Source: Maribacter flavus (GTDB lineage: Bacteria > Bacteroidota > Bacteroidia > Flavobacteriales > Flavobacteriaceae). Taken from it: DNA of 40,576 nucleotides. Every line of letters begins with the position of its first letter. Position 1 is the stretch's first letter. Of the stretch, positions 8,212 to 16,660 are shown one piece after another. Position numbers and translations under genes: made by a program. The notes beneath the pieces were generated by a model. It did no database searches and was not told where the DNA came from. It saw nothing but the letters and a program-made list of their open reading frames with translations. Location: positions 1 through 40,576 of the forward strand of contig NZ_VUOE01000005.1 in the NCBI RefSeq assembly GCF_008386635.1, written 5' to 3'.

Positions 8212-8882
8212 TAAATAAAATAGGCTATGGTTATTCCAAGTACAATGACCACTAGTTTTCTTAGGTTGAATTTATGTCCTTCTGAACTTTCAAATAGGAT
8301 TACCGTAGAAATATGGAGTAAAACCCCAATGACAATGGCATTAATGAACATCAGGTTGTCCATTATAAAACCAAAGGATTGCGATAGATAGGTTCCCAAA
8401 GGTGTCATCAACGAGAAAAGTAGTATGAACAATGCAGATGCAATTGTTTTCATTTTGGAGTTCAATAAAAAGAAGCTCAGAATTACGGCGATGGCTATCT
8501 TGTGGATCAGGATTCCGTAAATAATACTGTTGTTTTCGGAAATGGGAATACCTTCTAGAAGCGAATGGATGGAGAGACTTCCAAAAAGCAACCAGGGAAA
8601 GTTAGTATCGGTTTTGGACAAATGAACGTGTCCATGCTCCGCACCCTTGGAAAAGAATTCCAGGAATATCTGTAGTAATATCCCCAACATGATAAATATT
8701 CCTATACTTTTGGTATTGGAATGCTCGTACACTTCCGGCAGCAATTCAAAAATGGTCAATGCGAGCAAGAACGCCCCGCTAAAGGCCAGTAATAATCTAA
8801 AATGCTCCTTTTTTTTGGGTTTGGTAAAGAAAACAAAAACAAAACTTAGCAGTACACCAAGAATTGGCAGAATATAAATCAT
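8211..8882 (-). CDS. ZIP family metal transporter
   Basis: A 223-residue inner-membrane protein with about eight hydrophobic segments, as in ZIP divalent-metal importers. The key transmembrane motif HSLLEGIP (His106, Glu110) is present, and His127 lies in the next helix. A short histidine-rich stretch (HGHVH, 83-87) occupies the usual metal-sensing loop. Zinc or iron uptake is the expected role; selectivity cannot be read from sequence. It is transcribed divergently from the rRNA methyltransferase gene and coupled to the DUF4268 gene downstream. Confidence 0.88.
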   Translation of the reverse strand: MIYILPILGVLLSFVFVFFTKPKKKEHFRLLLAFSGAFLLALTIFELLPEVYEHSNTKSIGIFIMLGILLQIFLEFFSKGAEHGHVHLSKTDTNFPWLLFGSLSIHSLLEGIPISENNSIIYGILIHKIAIAVILSFFLLNSKMKTIASALFILLFSLMTPLGTYLSQSFGFIMDNLMFINAIVIGVLLHISTVILFESSEGHKFNLRKLVVIVLGITIAYFI

Positions 8883-8922
8883 GTAAAGCAGGGTTTGTTG
8901 CCTAATTGAGAATGGCGAATCT

Positions 8923-8950
8923 TTGCTGCATCAAAATTAACGTATTTTTG
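8923..8950 (+). promoter_or_regulatory. Predicted Bacteroidota promoter upstream of the THUMP methyltransferase gene
   Basis: TTG at 8923-8925 and TATTTTTG at 8943-8950 (an exact TAnnTTTG) are separated by 17 nt, fitting the Bacteroidota primary sigma factor consensus. Transcription would start near 8955, about 10 nt before the ATG at 8965. Confidence 0.5.
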
Positions 8951-8964
8951 TTGTATGCTAAACA

Positions 8965-10146
8965 ATGAGTATGGGGAATAATTTTAGGATGGTAGCCAAA
9001 ACACTTTTTGGCTTTGAAGAAATATTGGCCAAGGAACTTAGGAACCTTGGTGCAGGAAATGTTGAAATTGGGATTCGCAATGTGGCCTTTGACGGCGATA
9101 CCGGATTCATGTACAAGGCCAATCTATGCTTGCGGACCGCTATTAAAATTATAAAACCCATCGCCACCTTCTCCGTATTAGGGGAGAATGATCTTTATAA
9201 AAAGATTTTTCGGATGGACTGGGCCGAATATTTGTCCGTGGACGATACGTTTGCCATTGATGCCACTGTTTTTTCCGATAATTTCACCCATTCGCTCTAT
9301 GTTTCCCAAAAGACCAAGGATGCCATTGCCGATAAATTCCGAGAAACGGATGGCAAACGTCCCAATGTGGATGTCAAGAACCCGGACCTAAGAATCAACG
9401 TTCATATTCACAAAGATCAATGCAATGTTTCCTTGGATAGTTCCGGGGCCTCCTTGCACCACAGGGGCTACAGGACAGCGACCAATATAGCCCCCATTAA
9501 TGAAGTCCTTGCTGCCGGAATTCTATTGTTGAGCGGGTGGGACGGCCAGTGTGATTTTATGGATCCTATGTGCGGCAGTGGAACCATGCTGGCGGAGGCG
9601 GCCATGATTGCCTGCAATATTCCGGCGAACATCAACCGGAAAGGTTTTGCATTTGAAAAATGGCTCGACTTTGATGCAGATCTTTATGAAAAAATTATCG
9701 AGGCAAGTCTCAAAAAGACCAGGGAATTCCATCATAAAATCATCGGAATGGACAAAGCTCCCTCAGCGGTAAGAAAGGCAACGGAGAATATTGAGAATGC
9801 AAACCTATCGGATTATATAGAAGTAAAAAGGGATAACTTTTTCAAGACGGAAAAGGAGACGGAAGGACCTTTACACATGTGTTTCAATCCGCCGTACGGC
9901 GAACGTTTGGACATCGACATGCAAAACTTTTATGCCTCCATTGGTGATACCTTAAAACAGGGATATCCCGGCACCAACGCATGGATGATTACTTCAAATC
10001 TGGATGCCCTGAAATTTGTTGGGCTAAGACCCTCACGCAAAATAAAGGTATTCAACAGCCATTTGGAGTCCCGTTTGGTACATTATGAAATGTATGAGGG
10101 AAGTAAGAAGGCGAAATATAATAAAACTGGAAATACAGAGTCATGA
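8965..10146 (+). CDS. rlmL: THUMP-domain 23S rRNA guanine methyltransferase (RlmL-type)
   Basis: A 393-residue class I SAM-dependent methyltransferase related to the N-terminal half of E. coli RlmKL, which makes m2G2445 in 23S rRNA. A ferredoxin-like/THUMP region covers roughly residues 5-160, followed by the LHHRGYRTATNIAPINE linker. The SAM-binding motif I is DPMCGSGT (200-207), and the catalytic N-P-P-Y motif is at 308-311 in NPPYGERL. There is no fused RlmK domain, the usual state in Bacteroidota. Two further in-frame ATGs lie just downstream, at 8971 and 8989; the first was kept because it follows the predicted promoter. It overlaps the next gene by 4 bp. Confidence 0.88.
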   Translation: MSMGNNFRMVAKTLFGFEEILAKELRNLGAGNVEIGIRNVAFDGDTGFMYKANLCLRTAIKIIKPIATFSVLGENDLYKKIFRMDWAEYLSVDDTFAIDATVFSDNFTHSLYVSQKTKDAIADKFRETDGKRPNVDVKNPDLRINVHIHKDQCNVSLDSSGASLHHRGYRTATNIAPINEVLAAGILLLSGWDGQCDFMDPMCGSGTMLAEAAMIACNIPANINRKGFAFEKWLDFDADLYEKIIEASLKKTREFHHKIIGMDKAPSAVRKATENIENANLSDYIEVKRDNFFKTEKETEGPLHMCFNPPYGERLDIDMQNFYASIGDTLKQGYPGTNAWMITSNLDALKFVGLRPSRKIKVFNSHLESRLVHYEMYEGSKKAKYNKTGNTES

Positions 10147-10373
10147 GTTTGAAGCAAAAGGCATTGTTGTTCAATTTTTTGGGATTTGCCGTTATTTTCC
10201 TCCTATTCCGGTTTGGACTTTCTTATTTGTTGGCCATCAAACCGGTATATATTTCGGTACTTTCCGCAGTTTTGGCAATGGTTATTGCCCCAAAATTTGC
10301 CGTCGCTAGCATTGAGGGTGTCAATAAATTGTTGATGAAGTGGATTTTCCTGAAGGGTTTTAAGGAATTGTGA
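10143..10373 (+). CDS. Small hypothetical membrane protein
   Basis: A 76-residue protein with two likely membrane helices (about 8-30 and 33-52) and a short basic C-terminal tail. I do not recognise a characterised family. It overlaps the methyltransferase gene by ATGA, so it is co-translated with it. Its stop codon touches the stop codon of the convergent gene with no spacer. Confidence 0.7.
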   Translation: MSLKQKALLFNFLGFAVIFLLFRFGLSYLLAIKPVYISVLSAVLAMVIAPKFAVASIEGVNKLLMKWIFLKGFKEL

Positions 10374-11126
10374 TTATTGCTCAGGCTCCAGTTCCTTGGG
10401 CTGTTTTTTCTTTTTGTAGAGGGGTAGGAAATAGGAAATGGAATAATTATAGCCTACACCAAACCGGGTACCGTCCGTGACCTTGTTAAAACCTGGAATC
10501 CAAAGGTTGGGAAACCGATCGTCCCCACCGTCAGAATTGGAAACCAAAATTCCCAAACGTACACTCGCTCCCAAAAATATATTTGCGAACAGTTCCACTT
10601 TGGTACCAAAAAGTGCCTCTATCCATACGGCGGACCTTCCGGAAAATTCCTCCGCTATGTTGGAGCTTTCTACAAAATCCGTCGGATTCCAGTACCTGTT
10701 GGAATTGAAATATTGATAGTTGTTCAAGGTCTGACTAAAACTGCTAAAAGCCAATCGGCCTCCATAATAGAGCAAATTTTGTTCCCCGTACCAGTTTTCA
10801 TAGGTATTGTTGTCAAACCCCAATTTGAGGTAGCTTCCGGTTGTGGTAAAATTATATAGGTCTTCCTGTTTTGTCTTGTCTTCCGTACCTAGTTCAGCGG
10901 CCAAGTACAGTTTTTCCGTGAGTCTATAATCGGCCACAATTTCAAATCCCGTATAGTTCTCGTCCAAAGCGCTGATCAAGGGCCTACTAAGGTCGATTCC
11001 CGCACGCAGTCCGTAAGCCTGTTTATATTCCACGGTATCCTTGGGCTGGGTGTCAATGGGTTTGCTTTGGGCAAAACCAAACATCAGTCCGGATAGAAAA
11101 AGGGAATTAATGAAATATTTTGACAT
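10374..11126 (-). CDS. DUF6048-like outer-membrane beta-barrel protein
   Basis: A 250-residue exported protein with a signal peptide (cleavage near FGFAQ) and many alternating short beta segments with aromatic ends, as in a small outer-membrane barrel: YGLRAGIDLSRP, LYLAAELG, YLKLGFDNN, FGVGYNYSISYF. It ends in a lysine-rich tail rather than an aromatic residue. It resembles DUF6048 proteins, which in flavobacteria follow a DUF6452 lipoprotein and rlmD; the same order is seen here. Its reading frame overlaps the DUF6452 gene by 20 bp. No function is known. Confidence 0.7.
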   Translation of the reverse strand: MSKYFINSLFLSGLMFGFAQSKPIDTQPKDTVEYKQAYGLRAGIDLSRPLISALDENYTGFEIVADYRLTEKLYLAAELGTEDKTKQEDLYNFTTTGSYLKLGFDNNTYENWYGEQNLLYYGGRLAFSSFSQTLNNYQYFNSNRYWNPTDFVESSNIAEEFSGRSAVWIEALFGTKVELFANIFLGASVRLGILVSNSDGGDDRFPNLWIPGFNKVTDGTRFGVGYNYSISYFLPLYKKKKQPKELEPEQ

Positions 11127-11613
11127 GTGTGGAGTCTGAGTTTGTAATATTGGCCCTAACGATTTCTATATCCAAGATCCAATTATCAGAGCCGGATTGT
11201 AGGTTGGTCGTAAGACTGTCATAATTGACAATAAATCCGCAGGCACGCGATGTAAAGTCCTCTAGGCGTTCATAATTGAAGGTCAGGGTATCGATATTGC
11301 CAGTTTCTTGTCCGCCATCGTTTGTGGCAGAGTTGGAAATCATCAAAAATGTGGTTGCATCCGTTTCCGTTCTGAGAGGGATTTGGACGTTGTTCACATT
11401 GGACCGATCTGTAAATGTATTGACCGCAGTACTTTGCCCTTCGCCCAAAATACGCAGGGCGGTGACATTTTTGTTTGCGGTGGGGTTGGCCGCATCAAAA
11501 AATTCCAGAACAAGCAGCGGTGTATCTCCCTCAACACAAATGTCATCCTTCTCACAGGAAGCCACAAAGAGGATACACAATACCGCGAACAAGACCCAAC
11601 CTAACTTCTGCAT
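11107..11613 (-). CDS. DUF6452-like lipoprotein
   Basis: A 168-residue lipoprotein: lipobox VASC with Cys20, then the recognisable CEKDDICVEGDTPLL start of the mature protein, typical of DUF6452. The remainder is beta-rich and contains two further cysteines. It starts 1 bp downstream of the rlmD stop and overlaps the DUF6048 gene, so the three are probably one transcript. Its role is unknown; as a lipoprotein paired with a barrel it may be the periplasmic partner of the DUF6048 protein. Confidence 0.72.
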   Translation of the reverse strand: MQKLGWVLFAVLCILFVASCEKDDICVEGDTPLLVLEFFDAANPTANKNVTALRILGEGQSTAVNTFTDRSNVNNVQIPLRTETDATTFLMISNSATNDGGQETGNIDTLTFNYERLEDFTSRACGFIVNYDSLTTNLQSGSDNWILDIEIVRANITNSDSTHVKIFH

Positions 11614-11614
11614 G

Positions 11615-13027
11615 CTAATTTTTCTTTTTCAAAAGTACGACATTTTCAACGTGGTGTGTCTGTGGGAACATATCCACGGGCTGAACCTTTACTACCTCAT
11701 ACCTATCTTTCATCAGCTCAAGGTCCCTGGCCTGGGTAGCACTATTACAGCTTACATAAACGATACGTTGTGGGGAAATGTTGAGAATTTGTTGCACCAC
11801 ATCTTTGTGCATGCCGTCCCTTGGGGGGTCGGTTATGATGACATCTGGTTTTCCATGTTGTGCAATGAAACTATCGTTAAAAACGTTTTTCATATCCCCA
11901 ACGAAGAAAGCCACATTATTAATATTATTTCGTTCCGCATTTGCCTTGGCATCCAGAATAGCGTCCGGAACGGATTCGATTCCAATGACTTTTTTGGCCT
12001 TTTTGGCAACGAATTGGGCTATGGTTCCCGTTCCGGTATAAAGGTCGTACACCAGTTCGTTCCCGGTAAGCATGGCGAAATCCCGGGTTATTTTATAAAG
12101 TTCGTAGGCCTGTTCAGAATTTGTCTGATAGAAGGATTTTGCGGTAATCTTAAAGGAAAGGCCTTCCATCTCTTCAAAAATATGGTCCCTCCCTGCAAAA
12201 CAAATCACCTCTTGGTCGTAAATGGTGTCGTTTTGTTTTGTGTTGACTACGTAGAGCAAGGAAGTAATGTCAGGGAATGTTTCCTTTAAATGATTTAGCA
12301 ATAGTTCTATTTGAGGTTTGTCTTCCTCAAAAAACTGTATCAATACCATCAATTCACCCGTCGAAGCCGTGCGTATCATGAGGGTGCGCAGCAAACCATG
12401 TTGATTTCTTGGATTGAAAAAAGTAAGGTCGTTTTCTTGTGCGAATTTTTTGGTTTCCAACCGTATGGCATTGGATGGATCCCGCTGCAGATGGCATTTT
12501 TTTATGTCCAGGATCTTGTCCCACATGCCCGGTATATGAAAACCGAGGGCGTTTTTGTTATCGATGTCCTTGTTGGATTGGATTTCATCCATGGTAAGCC
12601 ACCTGCTGTCCGAAAATGAAAACTCCATTTTGTTCCTATAAAAATAGATGTCCTTGGAGCCTAAAATGGATTGGATTTCGGGTAGATCCAAATGACCTAT
12701 TCGCTTTAAATTGTTCTCAACCTCTTTTTGTTTATAATAAAGCTGGTGATCATAGCCCATATTTTGCCACTTGCATCCGCCACAAACACCAAAATGTTCG
12801 CATTCAGGTTCGACCCGCTTTTCCGAGAGGGAGTGGAACGCAACGGCTGTACCCTCAAAATAGCTTTTTCGTTTCTTGTGCGTTTGCACATCCACCACAT
12901 CGCCCGGTACGGCGTTATCCAAAAATACGATTCTTCCATCTGGGGCCTTCCCCACGGTTTTCCCCTTGGCACCGGCGTCCACGACTGCTACTTTTTCAAA
13001 AATGAGTCTCCTTCTGTTCTTTCGCAT
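11615..13027 (-). CDS. rlmD: 23S rRNA (uracil-1939-C5)-methyltransferase
   Basis: A 470-residue TrmA/RlmD-family m5U methyltransferase. An N-terminal TRAM domain (about 8-65) is followed by an iron-sulfur cluster site with Cys76, Cys82, Cys85 (CEHFGVCGGC) and Cys178, matching the four-cysteine pattern of E. coli RlmD. The SAM-binding part has YDLYTGTGT at 327-335. FYQTN (Gln301), DPPRDG at 400-405 and the nucleophile Cys427 in SCNSATQARDL complete the active site. It heads a probable operon with the DUF6452 and DUF6048 genes. RlmCD-type dual specificity is possible in Gram-positives; here RlmD or its close relatives is the simplest call. Confidence 0.93.
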   Translation of the reverse strand: MRKNRRRLIFEKVAVVDAGAKGKTVGKAPDGRIVFLDNAVPGDVVDVQTHKKRKSYFEGTAVAFHSLSEKRVEPECEHFGVCGGCKWQNMGYDHQLYYKQKEVENNLKRIGHLDLPEIQSILGSKDIYFYRNKMEFSFSDSRWLTMDEIQSNKDIDNKNALGFHIPGMWDKILDIKKCHLQRDPSNAIRLETKKFAQENDLTFFNPRNQHGLLRTLMIRTASTGELMVLIQFFEEDKPQIELLLNHLKETFPDITSLLYVVNTKQNDTIYDQEVICFAGRDHIFEEMEGLSFKITAKSFYQTNSEQAYELYKITRDFAMLTGNELVYDLYTGTGTIAQFVAKKAKKVIGIESVPDAILDAKANAERNNINNVAFFVGDMKNVFNDSFIAQHGKPDVIITDPPRDGMHKDVVQQILNISPQRIVYVSCNSATQARDLELMKDRYEVVKVQPVDMFPQTHHVENVVLLKKKN

Positions 13028-13138
13028 GCGGCAAAAATAATAGGTTTCTTTGGATTGAAGGTTAGGATAGGCATACTATTAACAAGTGCGTTGACACCCT
13101 TCAAAAAAGCTTTAAAATGAATTGGAATATTTGTACTT

Positions 13139-13252
13139 TTGAAGCTCTACAGGGATGATTTCTCTCCCACGCTGAATTTTCGTTCCGATGCCCATCGGGA
13201 TAGCGAAAGGATAAAGGTACAGAAGGAATTGCTAAAGTCTTATTTAAAGTAA
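13139..13252 (+). CDS. Possible 37-residue peptide upstream of rocD
   Basis: A short frame with a TTG start, 7 nt ahead of rocD, encodes a charged peptide ([15 protein letters not shown]... ending KELLKSYLK). Codon choice resembles the neighbouring genes. There is no ATG, and a -7-like TACTTTTG (13134-13141) overlaps the proposed start, so either the promoter or the peptide reading is wrong. A hairpin, TTCCGATG/CATCGGGA, lies inside the frame near 13184-13201 and offers a non-coding explanation. Confidence 0.3.
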   Translation: MKLYRDDFSPTLNFRSDAHRDSERIKVQKELLKSYLK

Positions 13253-13259
13253 TTTTATC

Positions 13260-14540
13260 ATGTCAGTTTTAGAAAAAATCACTTCTGAAGATGCCATTGC
13301 ATTGGAGGATAAGTACGGGGCCCACAATTACCATCCGTTGCCCGTAGTTTTGAGCAAGGGAGCCGGCGTATATGTGTGGGATGTGGAAGGTAAAAAGTAT
13401 TACGATTTTCTTTCGGCCTATTCTGCAGTAAACCAAGGGCATTGCCATCCCAAGATTGTTGGGGCCATGATGGAGCAGGCCCAAACCTTAACGCTCACTT
13501 CCAGGGCATTTTATAATGACAAATTGGGCGCGTTTGAAAAGTATGCAACGGAAACTTTTGGGTTTGATAAACTCCTCCCGATGAACACCGGTGCCGAAGC
13601 CGTAGAGACCGCCTTGAAGATCTCTAGAAAGTGGGGGTATGAGAAGAAACGGATTCCGGAGAACGAAGCGGAAATCATTGTGTGTGAAAACAATTTCCAT
13701 GGACGGACCACCACGATCATTTCCTTTTCCAATGATCCTATTGCAAGAAGGAACTTTGGGCCTTATACCAAGGGCTTCCTAAAAATCGCATACGATAACC
13801 TGCAGGCCTTGGAGGAAGCTTTGAAAGACAACCCCAATGTAACCGGATTCTTGGTGGAACCTATCCAAGGTGAGGCCGGGGTGTATGTTCCGTCCGATGG
13901 GTATTTAAAAAAGGCGAAGGAACTTTGCGAAAGATATAATGTGCTTTTCATTGCCGATGAGGTACAGACAGGCATTGCGCGTACGGGCCGACTTTTGGCT
14001 ACCTGCGGTAATTGCTCCTGTTCAGATAAGCATTGTAGTGGCACTCCAGAGGTAAAACCCGATATTTTAATTTTAGGGAAGGCATTGTCCGGTGGGGCCT
14101 ATCCTGTTTCCGCTGTATTGGCCAATAACGATATTATGGAGGTCATTAGACCTGGTAATCATGGAAGTACTTTTGGGGGCAACCCAGTGGCCGCTTCCGT
14201 TGCCATGGCCGCATTAAGTGTCATTAAAGAGGAGCGATTGGCAGAAAACGCCCAAGAACTTGGGGAACTGTTCCGGGAAAAACTGAATGAATTCATCCCC
14301 AATTGCGATTTGGTTACTGCGGTGCGGGGTAAGGGCCTTTTGAACGCTATTTTAATCAATGATACCGAAGAAAGCTCCACGGCATGGGATATTTGTATGG
14401 CCTTGAAGGAAAACGGTTTATTGGCGAAACCTACGCATGGTAACATCATCCGATTTGCGCCACCACTGGTAATGACCAAAGAACAGCTACTGGATTGTGT
14501 CGGCATAATCATCAGAACGTTGTCCGAGTTTAAGAAATAA
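13260..14540 (+). CDS. rocD: Ornithine--oxo-acid aminotransferase
   Basis: A 426-residue PLP-dependent class III aminotransferase converting ornithine and 2-oxoglutarate to glutamate semialdehyde and glutamate. The start [20 protein letters not shown], the aromatic [15 protein letters not shown] block, EPIQGEAGV and the [13 protein letters not shown] stretch (Asp234) are all typical of RocD. The PLP lysine is Lys274 in ILGKALSGG. Between the ARTGR motif and this lysine there is a short cysteine-rich insertion (Cys249, Cys252, Cys254, Cys259) absent from most characterised RocD enzymes; it could bind metal or sense redox, but that is inference. A strong terminator follows immediately. Confidence 0.95.
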   Translation: MSVLEKITSEDAIALEDKYGAHNYHPLPVVLSKGAGVYVWDVEGKKYYDFLSAYSAVNQGHCHPKIVGAMMEQAQTLTLTSRAFYNDKLGAFEKYATETFGFDKLLPMNTGAEAVETALKISRKWGYEKKRIPENEAEIIVCENNFHGRTTTIISFSNDPIARRNFGPYTKGFLKIAYDNLQALEEALKDNPNVTGFLVEPIQGEAGVYVPSDGYLKKAKELCERYNVLFIADEVQTGIARTGRLLATCGNCSCSDKHCSGTPEVKPDILILGKALSGGAYPVSAVLANNDIMEVIRPGNHGSTFGGNPVAASVAMAALSVIKEERLAENAQELGELFREKLNEFIPNCDLVTAVRGKGLLNAILINDTEESSTAWDICMALKENGLLAKPTHGNIIRFAPPLVMTKEQLLDCVGIIIRTLSEFKK

Positions 14541-14573
14541 AAAAATCCCCGAAATTCTTCGGGGATTTTTTTC
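14541..14573 (+). terminator. Rho-independent terminator after rocD
   Basis: A 13-bp perfect stem (14541-14553 with 14558-14570, AAAAATCCCCGAA / TTCGGGGATTTTT) with a 4-nt loop. A and T runs on both flanks make it usable in both directions, serving rocD and the convergent small membrane gene at 14590. Confidence 0.92.
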
Positions 14574-14589
14574 TCTCGATTCCTATTAT

Positions 14590-14895
14590 TTAAAAATTAC
14601 CTGATGACATTACAAGGGCTATGATTGCCCCAAAATAAATAATGGTAAAAATCAAATAGATCAAGGCGAGGCCCAATCCAATATAGGAAAGGATCCTTCC
14701 TGTTTTTACATTTTCATATCCGCTGTACGAATTGCCGACTTCAGACCGATATATGTTCTCCGCTTTTTTGGCATTGCTCAGTCCTATGAAACTGAAAATA
14801 GCACCAAAAGGACCACAACAGAAAATGGTCAAAACAATGGACAGAATGCCAAAAGTTAGGGCATTACTTGCGCCGGGTAGTGGTTGCATATTCAT
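14590..14895 (-). CDS. CCC-motif small membrane protein
   Basis: A 101-residue protein with two hydrophobic regions. The first carries the FCCGPFGAIFSFIGL motif of the flavobacterial CCC-motif (DUF4190-like) group; a soluble loop NAKKAENIYRSEVG follows, and a second helix pair ends the protein. Function unknown. It is the last of three consecutive small membrane genes on this strand, 6 bp downstream of a related gene. Confidence 0.75.
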   Translation of the reverse strand: MNMQPLPGASNALTFGILSIVLTIFCCGPFGAIFSFIGLSNAKKAENIYRSEVGNSYSGYENVKTGRILSYIGLGLALIYLIFTIIYFGAIIALVMSSGNF

Positions 14896-14901
14896 AGTTG
14901 A

Positions 14902-15228
14902 CTACTCTTCAATTCCCCACTGTTCCATCATTTCCCTTTGTTGTTCCATAATGCCGTCCCAACCGATAGTGCTTATTTGGTATATCACGCTACCTATGTA
15001 ATATACGCTTAAAACAATTCCTATAATGGCCAGAATCTTGCCAATGTTGATGGTCTTAAAGTTGGAGTACAGTTCAGGGTTTTCCTTATAAATCCTTTGT
15101 GATTTAAGGGCCAATACCAAGGCTATCACCGCTGGGATGATCCCAAGACCAAAACACCAGCAACAGATAATTCCAAAGATTGATAAAACGATGATCGCTA
15201 TTTCATTAGGTAATTTTTGTTGTTCCAT
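14902..15228 (-). CDS. CCC-motif small membrane protein (paralogue)
   Basis: A 108-residue membrane protein built like its downstream neighbour: an N-terminal helix with IICCWCFGLGIIPAVIAL, a polar loop with SQRIYKENPELY, a second hydrophobic region (about 62-85), and an acidic, Gln/Glu-rich tail. The shared architecture suggests the two arose by duplication. Function unknown. Confidence 0.75.
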   Translation of the reverse strand: MEQQKLPNEIAIIVLSIFGIICCWCFGLGIIPAVIALVLALKSQRIYKENPELYSNFKTINIGKILAIIGIVLSVYYIGSVIYQISTIGWDGIMEQQREMMEQWGIEE

Positions 15229-15246
15229 AATTTTTAAAAGGTTTGG

Positions 15247-15552
15247 TTAGATAAATTTTAAAATAAAGTTAATGAATACGGCCGCAGTGCTTATAAACAT
15301 GAGTGAAAACGTAATATTGGACTCGTGTTTAAAGTTAAACCTATTTCTCACTAGTAAAAACGCGAACAGGGCAATCAAAGGATATATGGCAGGATACATT
15401 TTAAAGGCCTCCACAAATTCGCCCTTAAACAAAAACAAAAGGGACCGTTGTAATCCGCATCCCGGACAGTCCACACCCAGAAATTGCTTCGTAAAACAGG
15501 GAAGCATGTACTTCTCAATGTTGAGTATATATAACAATGCCGATAGTTGCAT
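15247..15552 (-). CDS. DUF2752 domain-containing membrane protein
   Basis: A 101-residue protein with the DUF2752 signature CPGCGLQRS (Cys30, Cys33) after a short N-terminal stretch, followed by two membrane helices. The signature has a CxxC that might bind metal or be redox active, but no function is established. It heads the three-gene set with the two CCC-motif proteins, an association seen repeatedly in flavobacteria. Confidence 0.8.
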   Translation of the reverse strand: MQLSALLYILNIEKYMLPCFTKQFLGVDCPGCGLQRSLLFLFKGEFVEAFKMYPAIYPLIALFAFLLVRNRFNFKHESNITFSLMFISTAAVFINFILKFI

Positions 15553-15585
15553 GGTACGCTTTATTCACAAGCAGAAAATTACCAC

Positions 15586-15593
15586 TATTTTTG
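15586..15593 (+). promoter_or_regulatory. Predicted -7 box for the Smr gene
   Basis: TATTTTTG matches TAnnTTTG exactly and sits 17 nt upstream of the ATG at 15611. No good TTG is found at the expected -33 distance, so this is a partial match only. Confidence 0.4.
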
Positions 15594-15610
15594 GGTAAAC
15601 AAAATAAAAA

Positions 15611-16153
15611 ATGACGCAATTTGAAATAGGGGATAGGGTAGAGGCAATTGACGATGTCATATCGGGAACCGTGACACAAGTAAGCGGTCATATGGTTACG
15701 CTCATGACCAAGGACGGATTCCCCATGCAATTTCAGGACACGGAATTGGTGCTGGTCTCCAATGACATAAGGGTAAGTAATTTTGAGGTGGCCCAGGTAA
15801 AGAAGGAAAAAGAGCTTCCCAAAAAAAGAACTAATAAAACGGTCAAGCCCAAGGAAAGAAACCTACCAAAGATGGAAGTGGACCTACATATTAATCAGTT
15901 GGTGAAAAACCCAAAGCCCTTGAGCAATTTTGAAATGTTGAACCTACAACTGGACACTGCGAAAAGGCAGCTTGATTTTGCCATTGGCAAACGCATACAA
16001 AAAGTAGTGTTTATACACGGGGTGGGCGAGGGAGTCTTAAAGGAGGAATTGTACTCCTTATTTAGAAAATACGAAAATGTAAAATATTATGATGCCGACT
16101 ACCAGAAATATGGATTAGGAGCCACCGAAGTATATATCTTTCAGAACTACTGA
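15611..16153 (+). CDS. Smr/MutS-family domain protein
   Basis: A 180-residue protein with a small beta-rich N-terminal domain (about 1-55, MTQFEIGDRVEAIDD...), a basic linker (about 65-90, with KKRTNKTVKPKERN) and a C-terminal Smr domain. The Smr hallmarks VDLHI (near 94) and the HGVGEG loop (near 135-140) are present; Smr domains are often nucleases or DNA/RNA-nicking modules. It is not fused to MutS. A TATTTTTG box (15586-15593) lies 17 nt before the ATG. The stop codon is 3 bp from the convergent lipoprotein gene. Confidence 0.82.
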   Translation: MTQFEIGDRVEAIDDVISGTVTQVSGHMVTLMTKDGFPMQFQDTELVLVSNDIRVSNFEVAQVKKEKELPKKRTNKTVKPKERNLPKMEVDLHINQLVKNPKPLSNFEMLNLQLDTAKRQLDFAIGKRIQKVVFIHGVGEGVLKEELYSLFRKYENVKYYDADYQKYGLGATEVYIFQNY

Positions 16154-16156
16154 AAA

Positions 16157-16660
16157 CTACAATTTGGTCGTAACCGTACCGAAATCATTGATGCGTAAGT
16201 CTGTAATCCTACTTTCATCTTCGGTTACCAAAGAAATGCCGCTTAGACGTATGGTGTGTTCAAAGGTAACGGAATCCACGGGCGCTGTAGTTATAAAAAC
16301 GACCCCATCCTGAGCAATGATTTCCTTGGTGACCACAGGTTCAACAGGTGGCACATCGTCACAGAAATAGTTCGAGGAGACCGTGCCCGAGAAGATTCGG
16401 TAGGTCACGGAACCCGATTCCGTAATGTTCACGGTAATGTCCTCCGTAGTAGCCTCGTTTTTTATCGCCCCATTGGGCAATTCAAGAATCAGGGCCTCAT
16501 CCCCATTGATCTTGAACAGCACATTGGCCGAAGTTACGGAGACCCCACCGCAACTTTGCACGGAAGTAATACTATCGAAATCCAGGGTTTCTATTTCCAA
16601 ATCCCCATCGTCACACGAAAGGAAAAGCGCAAACAGCGCTAAGACAACATACTTTTTCAT
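16157..16660 (-). CDS. Hypothetical lipoprotein
   Basis: A 167-residue exported lipoprotein with lipobox FLSC (Cys16) followed by an acidic DDGDLEIETLDFD segment. The rest is beta-rich with two further cysteines (one in TSVQSCGG, one in NYFCDD) that could form a disulfide. I do not recognise a characterised family. It stands alone between two oppositely oriented genes. Confidence 0.7.
   Translation of the reverse strand: MKKYVVLALFALFLSCDDGDLEIETLDFDSITSVQSCGGVSVTSANVLFKINGDEALILELPNGAIKNEATTEDITVNITESGSVTYRIFSGTVSSNYFCDDVPPVEPVVTKEIIAQDGVVFITTAPVDSVTFEHTIRLSGISLVTEDESRITDLRINDFGTVTTKL

Noticed and set aside
11276..12289. 337-residue frame opposite rlmD and the DUF6452 gene
   Set aside because: It is antisense to genes with clear domains and has no recognisable motif; an open shadow frame.
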